DNA from: Cruorifilaria tuberocauda
Lineage: Eukaryota > Nematoda > Chromadorea > Rhabditida > Onchocercidae
Direction of reading: 5' to 3'
Length of the DNA stretch: 12,326 bases
Assembly (NCBI GenBank): GCA_013365365.1
Contig: JABVXU010001005.1
Span: 1-12,326 of the forward strand
Shown here: positions 1-8,140 of the stretch, in pieces
Layout of the letters: each line of letters begins with the position of its first letter
Position numbering within the stretch: position 1 is the stretch's first letter
The notes under the pieces: generated by a model
Seen by the model: the letters and a program-made list of their open reading frames with translations, nothing else
What the model was told of the DNA's origin: nothing
The model's database searches: none
Program-made: the position numbers and the translations under genes

Positions 1-680
1 AAAATCTTTTATTTGTAATTAATTATAAAAATGATTATAATTTTTTATATAAAAATTTTTTTGAAGAATCTTCATCTTAGACTGAAGAAAAAATGTTGAA
101 AAATTTTTTCTCTCAATTGATAAAAATATTAATTTTAAATCAGAAATGGAAAATATTGGTAATGGAATTGAAAATTAAACATTTCTTTTTAATTACGATA
201 TCCTTCTCTTCTTTTTCTTTTTTTGCTAATTGTATAAATAAATTAATTGATAAATTTGAAATAATCCATTCTATGAATGAAGAAAACGAATAAACATTGA
301 AATAGATGGAAATTAATAATCAATTATTCGAAATTAATTACATTAATTACAATTTCACATTAATGAATTCAAATACATATAACTTACCGTACCCATTTAA
401 AACAAAAGTTCGTCAGGTAACAACACGTAATGTGAAAGAAATGTAGATTTATGTACATGTAAAATAAGGAAGAAAATAATTATAAAATCAATATTAGTCA
501 TCATATTATGTGGGATCAAACAAAAAAAGAATCATGAAAAATCAATATTAGTTATATTATACAGAACTAAACAAACAGGAATAAAACCTTCAATTCGATA
601 ATAATATTTATTCTTAATCTCATTCTCCCGTTCTTTCGCGGTGAATCATTTCTTTGTAAACTACTTAAATTACATACCAA
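1..680. other. AT-rich stretch without a supported gene
   Basis: This is low-complexity AT-rich sequence. A 66-codon plus-strand frame at 93-293 is rich in Lys, Ile, Phe and Asn, as expected by chance at this composition, and has no recognisable domain. A strong donor-like GTAAGT occurs on the minus strand at 387-382, but the open frame before it contains no AG acceptor. Nothing here supports a gene. Confidence 0.6.
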
Positions 681-1004
681 CACACATATGCATAATACAT
701 ACACATATGCACATACACATACACACACACACAAAATCACACACAAAATCACACACACAATCACACACACACACACACAAAATCACACACACACACATAC
801 ACACACACACACATACACACATACACACACATGCACATAAACACACACATACACACACACACACATACACACACATGCACATACACACACACACAAAATC
901 ACACACACAATCACACACACACATACACACACATGCACATACACACACACATACACACACATACACACACGCATACACACACATACACACACACATACAC
1001 ACAG

Positions 1005-1035
<31 letters not shown>

Positions 1036-1060
1036 TGTATACATATGCATAAAACATACA
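681..1060. repeat. Compound CA/CATA microsatellite, about 380 bp
   Basis: This is an almost unbroken alternating purine-pyrimidine tract of (CA)n interrupted by CATA, CATGCACATA and CAAAATC variants. The variant CAAAATC or CAATC recurs in two groups (about 731-785 and 895-912), and ACATGCACATA recurs near 829, 873 and 933, which suggests larger-unit duplication within the array. Open frames on both strands here encode only His/Thr/Ile or Cys/Val/Met strings and are not genes. Confidence 0.97.
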
Positions 1061-1379
1061 CATGTTTAAATAGTATCTGTGAGTTCCGTTTCACAAGGGA
1101 ACGCATTGCGGGGGATGACTCATCAGCAGAAGCATTACTAAGCCTCTTCCTCCATCAGTCGCCCCATCCCTGCAAAGTACACTTCCTCTTGACACCACCG
1201 ATATCATTGCATGTATACGTGTGTGTGTCTGTCTGTCTGTCTGTCCGTCCGTCTGTCTGTCTGTCTGTCATGTCTATCCTATGAAATCGTTTTTTTCCTA
1301 TTAAACGAATCGGCGTACGATAGCAACGATTACTCAGCAAGAATGTGGCTTCCATCTCTCGATGCTGGTAGTTTCTGCT
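1061..1379. other. Less AT-rich unique segment of unknown role
   Basis: Between the CA array and the duplication at 1378-1768 lies the most GC-balanced non-repeat DNA of the window. Frames are open on both strands (plus 1211-1447, minus 1155-1442), but each runs through the GTCT microsatellite and neither has a recognisable motif or a clear splice acceptor. It may be a regulatory region or an old exon remnant. I cannot assign a function. Confidence 0.35.
1219..1269. repeat. (GTCT)n microsatellite
   Basis: A short GTGTGT lead passes into about ten tandem GTCT units, with two GTCC variants at 1243-1250. The translated Ser-Val-Cys-Leu or Asp-Arg-Gln-Thr strings are artefacts of the repeat. Confidence 0.95.
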
Positions 1380-1768
1380 GCATTTTTGCAAGAGGGACCG
1401 ATAATTTCTTAAGATCGAAAAAGTTATTACTACATCTAGCACTTTGATCTTTTGACCTTTAGCTAATATTAAGTAAGTAATTTTGATTAGCTTGAATTAC
1501 TTCGTTATTATCCTAATATAATATTTAGGAATACAAAAATGCACTTGATATGCACATTTTTGCAAAAGGAATCGATAATTTCCCTGATCAAAGAAAAGCT
1601 ATAGCTAAATCTAATAGTTTGACCTTTCAACCTTTAACTAATATTAATATTAAGTATTATTTATTTAGCTAATATTAAGTAAGTAATTTTGTTTAGCGTG
1701 AATTACTTCATTATATTATCCTGAAATATCGTGTAGAAATGCAAAAATTAATAAATGCACTTTACATT
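1378..1768. repeat. Diverged tandem duplication, two copies of about 175-205 bp
   Basis: Copy 1 (about 1378-1551) and copy 2 (about 1552-1768) share the same order of blocks: CATTTTTGCA, then GATAATTTC, then TTTGACCTTT, then TAGCTAATATTAAGTAAGTA, then GAATTACTTC and TTATCCT. The offset is 174 bp at the left anchors and 206 bp at the right anchors. The difference comes from a small internal repetition of CTAATATTAAGTA in copy 2 (1637-1680). It has no coding potential. Confidence 0.85.
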
Positions 1769-2516
1769 AATATTATCATATCTTAAATAATAAAAATCAA
1801 CACTTCTTGTTTCATATATATTATTTATTATCACCTAATAGAATATTCCATAAACCAATAATAATAAATGAATATTAAAAAATTTCGAAAATTAAAAAAA
1901 GACGATGAACAGTAGAATATAATATAATGAAATATACGGTAGGGTACAGTATGACGTGATATGGTACTGTAGATGATGTAATACGGCATGGTATGTAATT
2001 GATTTTTAAAAAATTTTCACATTCCAATTCCTTTTTGCAATAATTGTTTTTTTTCCGTTTTTTTCTTTCCAATTACTCATCGTTCAACTATGCTGAAGAC
2101 AACTGTTTGAATCAAATGATTGATTTCATTTGTTATTAAAAGATAATTTAAAACATTTCAAGTGATTGAAATTAAGTTAAATAGGTAAATTTAATAGTTA
2201 AAATTTCTTTAATTAAAATTACAAAAATTTAATTTTTCTTTCAAAATTTAAATTTATATTAACAAAAAATTAACCTCAAAATATATTTTAAAAAATATTC
2301 GACATATTTAGTGAATTTCTTTTTAAATTTATATATTAGAGTATATTTTAATTCTAAATGAAAATTTTCAGAATTATCAGTCAAACATATACAATTTTTT
2401 TTTTTACACGTAAGTTTGATTAATTTATTCAAGTTGATTTATAAAATAAAAACAGAATTGTCCCTTTTTGTATTAGAAGATTGGAAGTGCATAATAAACT
2501 ACAGTTTTATCGCTTG
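1769..2516. other. AT-rich intergenic stretch with a GGTA-rich degenerate patch
   Basis: Most of this stretch is featureless AT-rich DNA. At about 1908-2000 there is a degenerate run of TACGGTA, GGTACAGTA, ATGGTACTGTA and GGCATGGTATG. It contains an inverted repeat, TACAGTA at 1945-1951 with TACTGTA at 1965-1971. The minus-strand frame over it (1875-2072) is unlikely to be coding. Confidence 0.5.
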
Positions 2517-2739
2517 AACTATTGAATAGGGAAGAAAGAGGGAAAGGGAGAGGGAGAGGTAGAAAAGAGAGCGAGAGGGAGAAGGAAAAAGAGAGGGAGA
2601 GAATTTTTTATTCCAATTTTTTAACTATTGAATATTTGATAGATAAGAAAGAGGGGAGAGAAAGGGAGAGAGGAAAGGGTGGAGAAAGAGAGAGAGAGAG
2701 GTGGAGAGGGACAGAGAAGGAGAGAGAGGGAGAATTTTA
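2517..2739. repeat. Duplicated purine-rich (GA/GGGA) blocks, offset 106 bp
   Basis: Two blocks start with the same AACTATTGAAT (2517-2527 and 2623-2633). Each continues into GAAAGAGGG-type purine tracts and ends in GAGAGGGAGA(GA)ATTTT. This points to one duplication of a purine tract with its flank. A short CTCTCT pyrimidine tract on the same strand at about 2855-2878 is its nearest complement. The Glu/Arg-rich plus-strand frame across the blocks is a repeat artefact. Confidence 0.88.
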
Positions 2740-3724
2740 CGTCACATATCAATTTATCGATATCCATTTCCCAACTCAAACATTCTTCAGAAATCAATTT
2801 AGTGTCAATTCTCATCGACACACAGCTCATCTATCCCATCTTTGTTGTACACTTTTCCCCTTTCTCTCTCTCTCCTTCTTACTCTTCATAAAACTACATT
2901 TTAGTAAGTAGCAAACAACACAAGCTATCCAGATGATTATTTTTAATCTTACAAAAATCCTCTCTCCAGACCTTCAGTTGTAAAATTTGATGACCTCATT
3001 CTGTATTTATATTCAATACCATACGTGCAAGAAATTACATTATGCTTAGAAGTCATACACGAAAGATGAAGCAATGTGACAGAAAAATTTTTTGTCCATA
3101 TACGATAATATGTCTCTGAATTTTATTTATTACTCATAACTTACAACATTTATGTGAACGTTTTCCAATAATATCATCCATCATATGAATAAATTTTCAA
3201 TACTTCTTGCGAATAAATTATTAAAAACAAATTAAGAAAATTTTAAGCAATTCTATTCAGAGAATAATACAACAATACGACTTGATAGTAAAGAACAATA
3301 ACTGCACGGCCCAAAATGTTTTGTGTAAATAAATAGTTAAGGAAGTTGAAATAATCACTAATTCTAATAAAAAAGAGTCTGATGAATTTTCAGTGGTGCA
3401 AGTAATTATTCGATGAAGCTAATTTAACTTAAAAGCATTCCAGACTACTAGAGTTCTCATTAACAATTCCAGTTTCGTTGCTAATCGATTTGGTTGCAAT
3501 TAGACTACTTCCATAAAATTTGTTCATTAATTAATTTTACAACATCGATAAAATTAGCAGGCTGTGCTGCATTAGATAGCATTCGAAAGTTTCGAAATAT
3601 TGCTCAATTTAACCTAAATTCAAAATTGAAAATGCATTAAAAATTTTCAAAATCCAATATTCATAGAGAGACAAAGAAATCATTCGCGCTTCTTCCAACA
3701 TACCATCACTTAACGCATGATACC
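2740..3724. other. Downstream flank of the cyclophilin gene
   Basis: This contains the presumed 3' untranslated region, which begins after the stop at 3725 and runs toward lower coordinates. No minus-strand AATAAA is close. A variant AATGAA occurs at 3528-3523, and canonical AATAAATAAA only near 3131-3122. The transcript end is therefore unresolved. No other gene is seen. Confidence 0.45.
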
Positions 3725-5943
3725 TTACATTTCTCCACAATTTGCAATTACTACATCTTTTGATGTCTTACCACTTTGTGAACCCTGCAAAATAACACCC
3801 TTACTACAATCATCTTCATACCATGCTTGTAATACTTTGAATGAGCATTTTCAAAAAATTAAAACACTGAAAAAAAATTTTGTCTCCTTAAAGTACACAA
3901 CTAATTTACCACTGCTTCGATCTTCTGCACCACATCCATTCCTTCGGCAACTCGACCAAACACAACATGCTTACCATCCAACCAATCTGTTTTCACAGTG
4001 CATAAGAAAAACTGAGATCCATTCGTATTTGGACCGGCATTTGCCTAAAATATGATATATTTGAAATCCTTTCATCAATCAAAAACTCATTCAAACAATG
4101 TAAATGAATCTATTACTGTGAAATATAACGGGTTACATAATGGTCAGGAAGTTCGATAAAAGCGAACTCAGCAATGAACTAAGCAATGAACAATTTTTTC
4201 ATTGTATTTCAATACCACAGCCAAATCATCACTGCTCGCTTTGTTCAGACCGAAATGCAGATGGAAGAACAAGAAGGAACCATCCAATGATAATTGTGTT
4301 TCGCACATTTTAACTCTAGGCTATCAAATCTTCAGCGGTGCATAATTAACTAACTATACATTAAGCAGCCTCTCTTACTGTACTTCACTCTTCTATTTTA
4401 CCTATAGCTAACAATCAGTCTTTTGCTGCTAATTTAGTTATGCAGTTTTTACATAAGGTTAAAACATGAACAAATTATTAACACTCGAACAATCCATTAT
4501 TCAATAAATAGTAATTAATATTTTGCTCATACCGCAAGGTCATACTAGCAACCTATGTTATGTTATTTTCGTATGCGCATACCATGGACAATACACCAGG
4601 TCCACTGTGCTTCTCTTTGAAATTTTCATCTTCAAATTTTTCACCATAAATAGATTCACCTCCGGTTCCATTGCCACGCGTGAAATCACCGCCCTAACGA
4701 ATAAAAATTTACGTTAATCTTTGAACATTGAAATTGCCTTCCTTAAAATACAACTGCAAACCAAATTCACATCAATATAAATAGGTTACTTCTTTATTCT
4801 TTTATGTCAGGGTATTTCTGTAAGATTCACTGGTGATACATCTTAATCCTATGGGGAAACATATTCGATATTAATTACAGCGACTGCAATTTCCATATGT
4901 TACTTACATCTCACAGCCACATTTTCTGCGCTACCATTAACTTTCAGTGAAAACAAATTCTTCATAGAAAAGAGTATTATAATAAAACTTTAAAAACTGA
5001 ACGAAAAACTAATATCGCTCTGATTTATATGAATTACTTCTATTAGTTGGACCGTTCTCATAAATTAAAATTTGCTATTCAACCAATTACATTGTCAGCC
5101 CACATGATTAACCCACAAATAATTTATTTGAAGCGATTTGTTCGGACTTGTATAATTTAATATTAATTGGTACTTTGTAATAGTGGGCTAAAATTTGAAA
5201 CGAATGTTCAAATTTTTCGAAGAATGAATATAGAAAACCTGGCACATGAAATTCGGGATGACTCGATGGAATGTTGAACCTTTATAATGTAATGGTTTCC
5301 CCGATTTACCAATACCCTTCTCACCCGTGCATAATGCACGGAAATTTTCCGCTGTTTTAGGCACCACATCATTGAATAGCTAAAAAAATCACTGAATCTA
5401 ATATAATTTTATCGACAATTATTTTATAATCACAACCACCATTATCACCGTTATTTCCACTCCATTAGCAATACATTCATCATTAAAATTGGACCGATAC
5501 TTATATAAATGCTATTACTTTTATTACTTCCATTACGGTCATATTTCAAGAAGCTTGTTACTTTATATAAACTTGGTATTTAAGACCATTTTATATATAG
5601 CGTTATATTTCACTATAAAACATTGATTCATGTACAAGTTTATTTCAGCTTTTTCAAGCAGCTTATTTTACTTTGAATTCTCTTCATCCGTTTCTATGCC
5701 AACCCAATGGTCAAAATTTTAGAAAATCTTTTTCTTTACTTCATTAATCATAGGCAAACTTAATGTCAGAATGTCGAAAGCTTAAACAAAAAAAAAAACC
5801 ATCACCTAACTACTGTCATTATCGGCGCTGCAAATTAGAAATATTTAGTCCAAAATTATAAAAAAGTGATTCACCTCCATAACGATACGTCCAGACGGTT
5901 GTCCGCCAATAGTAATATCGAAGAAAACACGTGGACGAGTCAT
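3725..5943 (-). CDS. cyp-2: Divergent-loop cyclophilin (peptidyl-prolyl cis-trans isomerase), five exons
   Basis: This gene encodes a single-domain cyclophilin that interconverts cis and trans peptide bonds before proline; it has no signal peptide, so it is probably cytosolic. Coding exons are 5943-5875, 5379-5239, 4693-4583, 4044-3910 and 3784-3725. They are 69, 141, 111, 135 and 60 nt, all joining in phase 0, and give 171 residues plus TAA. All introns are GT-AG. The protein starts [14 protein letters not shown] and ends IANCGEM. Active-site residues by homology to human CypA are seen: Arg62, Phe67, Met68, Gln70 ([14 protein letters not shown]), Asn109-Ala110, Phe120, Trp128 and His133 ([10 protein letters not shown]). 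Trp128 matches the cyclosporin-binding Trp121 of CypA, so drug sensitivity is inferred. The insert [11 protein letters not shown] at 44-54 plus Cys40, His54, Glu83 and Cys168 match the divergent-loop subclass described for C. elegans CYP-3. The ending GEM instead of the common GQL is a small oddity. The symbol follows the naming I recall for small filarial cyclophilins and is less certain than the product. Confidence 0.96.
3785..3909 (-). other. Cyclophilin intron 4 (125 nt) with internal exon-like segment
   Basis: The donor is GTG/gtaaat at 3909 and the acceptor ttttgcag at 3785. Removing the whole intron gives the conserved junction [15 protein letters not shown], as in other cyclophilins, so this is the main splice form by homology. 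Inside it is a stronger acceptor (TTTTTTTTCAG ending at 3867), then a 45-nt open segment at 3866-3822 and a gtatga donor at 3821. The flanking pieces would be introns of 43 and 37 nt, and the segment would insert 15 codons in frame. Confidence 0.85.
4045..4582 (-). other. Cyclophilin intron 3 (538 nt)
   Basis: The donor is ATG/gtatgc at 4582 and the acceptor attttag at 4045. It interrupts the conserved SMANAGPN segment between Met107 and Ala108. Nothing else is recognisable in it. Confidence 0.9.
4694..5238 (-). other. Cyclophilin intron 2 (545 nt)
   Basis: The donor is CAG/gttttc at 5238, a weak match to consensus, and the acceptor is cgttag at 4694. The intron includes a 22-codon minus-strand ORF at 4900-4965, starting [11 protein letters not shown], whose last codons overlap a strong GTAAGT donor-like site at 4907-4902. 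Splicing from that site to exon 3 would break the cyclophilin frame, so I treat it as a cryptic element. Confidence 0.88.
5380..5874 (-). other. Cyclophilin intron 1 (495 nt)
   Basis: The donor is GAG/gtgaat at 5874 and the acceptor tttttttag at 5380. The intron is AT-rich, with a run of A on the plus strand near 5789-5800. No conserved element or nested gene is visible in it. Confidence 0.9.
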
Positions 5944-5955
5944 ATTTTCGTCAAA

Positions 5956-5965
5956 CTGAAAAAAA
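5956..5965 (-). other. Splice acceptor TTTTTTTCAG at the cyclophilin 5' end (probable SL trans-splice site)
   Basis: Read on the minus strand, TTTTTTTCAG ends at 5956 and the exon begins TTTGACGAAAAT before the ATG at 5943. The 12-nt leader and the near-ideal nematode acceptor fit spliced-leader trans-splicing, which also supports this start codon. The frame runs open further upstream, to an ATG at 6105, but that extension is unlike any cyclophilin. Cis-splicing to an upstream noncoding exon cannot be excluded: donor-like CAG/GTAAATG ends at 6646 and CAG/GTAGAT lies near 6592. Confidence 0.6.
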
Positions 5966-6890
5966 TTTCTTTTGTTTTCGCATAAAATATTTCTAATGCC
6001 CAAGGCTGTAAAAAATCCGAGATGATAAATCTTACAAATAGATGAAATTGAAATGCCATAAAATAGCTGCTGGATTGGTAGGTATTGTTGTGAGAATATC
6101 GACATTACCGTAATTTACTGATAGCTATGGAAACAAATATGGAAGTAGTTGGCTACACACGTCACATTAATAACAAATACCAAAAATTGTTTGCATATAA
6201 ATAATACATACCAATTATAATTTCATTAACATCTATGATAAGCACGTTTATGTCCCTGTTTTCCCAACCCTAAATTTACATATAGAATAGATTTCTATTA
6301 TTCTAATTACTAACAGTTAACTTTAATGACCTACGTATAATAATTTTTGTCATTGCTAGTTCAAACAAAAATATAAAAATTTTTACTATAATTATTGATA
6401 AAAAACCATTCCAATCAATTATTTTTAAAAATTCTTCTAAATTAAAAATCTAATGCGATATCTAATAGCTGAGATAAAAGGTTTACAGTAAATCGATAAC
6501 AAATGCTACAGTATTAAGATGATCGATTCATTCTAAAAAGACGCAACATAAGACAGACAATAAAATAAAATATAATGAATTATCATCGTTCACTATCTAC
6601 CTGTAAATTTCACTGAATTCAATCAGAAAAGAATGAAACATTTACCTGAAATTCTGTCTCATAAAGTAATCAAATTTGATGAACGAATGTAATTTAAAAA
6701 TGAAAAAGAAAAATACCGGAAAGATTAAGGAAAAAATTCCTTATACAAAAGATGAATTAAGTTTTGTGAAAATTTTCAAAATGAGAAAAAAAAAAAAGAT
6801 TGATATAAAATAGATATACGTATACACGCATACATTTGTTCGAATAGATGAAGGATGAGGATGATTATTAATAGAACGACAGCTGACGAT
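5966..6890. other. Upstream region of the cyclophilin gene, no coding sequence seen
   Basis: AT-rich DNA upstream of the minus-strand cyclophilin gene. Apart from donor-like motifs near 6646 and 6592 (CAG/GTAAATG and CAG/GTAGAT on the minus strand), no promoter element can be named with confidence. The minus-strand frames at about 6741-6980 are low-complexity Phe/Ser/Leu strings and are not supported as genes. Confidence 0.4.
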
Positions 6891-6962
6891 TGAAGGAAAT
6901 AAAGAAGAGGGAAAGTGAAGGAAGAGAGAAAAACAGAGAGAGCGAAAGAAAGAAAGAAAGGA
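6891..6962. repeat. Purine-rich tract (GAAG/GAAA/GAGA)
   Basis: About 70 bp of almost pure purine on the plus strand, ending in four GAAA-type units. It lies about 0.95 kb upstream of the cyclophilin start codon. It is probably a degenerate microsatellite. Confidence 0.85.
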
Positions 6963-7336
6963 TATATTTTCATTTTTCATTCAAAAGGATAAATTAAGCT
7001 TAATACTTAACGCTTAATGTACTAAATAATAGATCTAGGAAGATATGAAAATGGTAATTGACTGAATTGAATTAAGTAAGCTTAAGTAAGCATTGATTAT
7101 CAATTTATAATTCAGTAAAACGATATCAAATTTAATATTGAAAAAATACAAAATCTATCAATGCTTAAAACTTTTATTATCTTCTAAATATCAACGATTA
7201 AATTAAATCTATATTTAAGCGTAACACATGTGTATCACGCTAATCCACACGTCAATATACGTGCGCTTTACGTGTGACACACTACTTGACAAATGCTTAA
7301 GAGAACAATAATACCGAAAAGTGTCAAAACAGTCCA
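6963..7336. other. AT-rich stretch with GCTTAA motifs and an ACGTG inverted repeat
   Basis: GCTTAA recurs at about 6998, 7012, 7078, 7162 and 7284, including a back-to-back TAAGTAAGCTTAAGTAAGCA at about 7074-7093. A TACGTG-rich patch at 7246-7276 has CACACGT and ACGTGTG arms separated by 17 nt. No gene is seen. Confidence 0.4.
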
Positions 7337-7446
7337 TCCTTCCCCTCTCTCTCTCTCTCTCTTTCTCTCTCGTTCCCCTCTCTAACCAATTACTCTTCTG
7401 TTTATATGGGACGGTTGTGTGGGCGTGTGTGTGTGTGTATGTGTGT
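7337..7446. repeat. CT microsatellite followed by GT microsatellite
   Basis: A CT-rich tract (7337-7383) is followed after about 30 bp by a GT tract (7415-7446). The small plus-strand frame at 7321-7521 runs across both and is not convincing as a gene. Confidence 0.92.
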
Positions 7447-7689
7447 CAAATAAGCGAAAGCGAGGAAGCATTAATCTCACACGAGTTGATAAACAATTTC
7501 AAAAAGAAAGTGATAAGATGAGAGATCAGCAGAGATACAGAGAAAGTACAAAATAAGAACTGAAGGGTTTCTAAGAGAGAATGAAAATGATTTGTTATTG
7601 GGCACATCCCTTCGTCACCGTTTGACCGACATATTCCCATCCATCTATATCTCTTCGTTCACATACATACACACACATATGCACATCAT

Positions 7690-7890
7690 ATACACACATG
7701 CACGCACGTACGTGTGTGTGCAGACAGAAGAAAGAGTGTCAATACACTATCTCCGTGTTATTAATAAAGATACACACATACGCATATGCGGACAGCGGGA
7801 AGAGAGATATACTATCTCGGTGTTACTAATTAGACATGCACACGTACGTGTATGCGGACAGCAGAAGAATGGCATATCCCGGTATCTTTG
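7690..7890. repeat. Three-copy diverged tandem repeat with a palindrome in each copy
   Basis: Copies are at about 7690-7769, 7770-7831 and 7832-7890, with the C(A/G)GACAG anchor at 7721, 7789 and 7855 (68 and 66 bp apart). Each copy has an alternating purine-pyrimidine palindrome before the anchor: CACGTACGTG at 7705-7714, CGCATATGCG at 7781-7790 and ACACGTACGTGT at 7840-7851. Copies 1 and 2 also share ACTATCTC(C/G)GTGTTA; copy 3 is more diverged. A plus-strand frame spans all three (7592-7891), but indels shift its phase between copies, so it is not a real repeat protein. Confidence 0.85.
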
Positions 7891-8140
7891 ATAAAAATAA
7901 GAGTTATCACGTGCACTGGAAATATTCGATGATGTAAATGTTCAATAGGTCAACGTTGGCAGCTTCATGCTAACCGCTTTTTATGGATATTGATTTATGT
8001 TTGATATTAAGTATTGTCTGGGGCATCTATCTATAAGAAGAGAAGACACACTGAAGTTTATATTCCATTTACGCTATTCAATTTAAGAAATAGAATTAAG
8101 GAAATTGAAATTGGAAATGTAAAAAAAGAACGCATATCAT

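Noticed and set aside
382..480. Possible first exon on the minus strand ending at a GTAAGT donor (387-382)
   Set aside because: No AG acceptor exists in the open frame before the donor, the short translation has no recognisable feature, and no partner exon is seen.
641..1106. Long His/Thr-rich and Cys/Val-rich open frames on both strands
   Set aside because: They are direct translations of the CA/GT microsatellite; such a repeat is open in several frames by its nature.
1155..1447. Overlapping open frames on plus (1211-1447) and minus (1155-1442)
   Set aside because: Both cross the GTCT microsatellite, have no domain or splice signal, and the plus frame runs into a non-coding tandem duplication.
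2522..2911. 129-codon Glu/Arg-rich plus-strand frame
   Set aside because: It is produced by duplicated GA-rich tracts; no motif and no conserved-looking part after them.
3717..4055. 112-codon plus-strand frame
   Set aside because: It is the antisense shadow of cyclophilin exons 4 and 5 and the short intron between them.
4523..4717. 64-codon plus-strand frame
   Set aside because: It is the antisense shadow of cyclophilin exon 3.
5845..6105. Upstream-extended minus-strand start at 6105 for the cyclophilin
   Set aside because: The extra residues are unlike cyclophilins and a strong acceptor lies between them and the ATG at 5943; the 3' end of this frame also runs into intron 1.
6741..6980. 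Minus-strand frames of 65-79 codons upstream of the cyclophilin
   Set aside because: Phe/Ser/Leu strings arising from the complement of a purine-rich tract; no start context or homology.
7592..7891. 99-codon plus-strand frame with apparent repeated CGQ/EER motifs
   Set aside because: The underlying DNA repeat shifts phase between copies, so the protein repeat is not kept in frame; composition follows CA/GT repeats.
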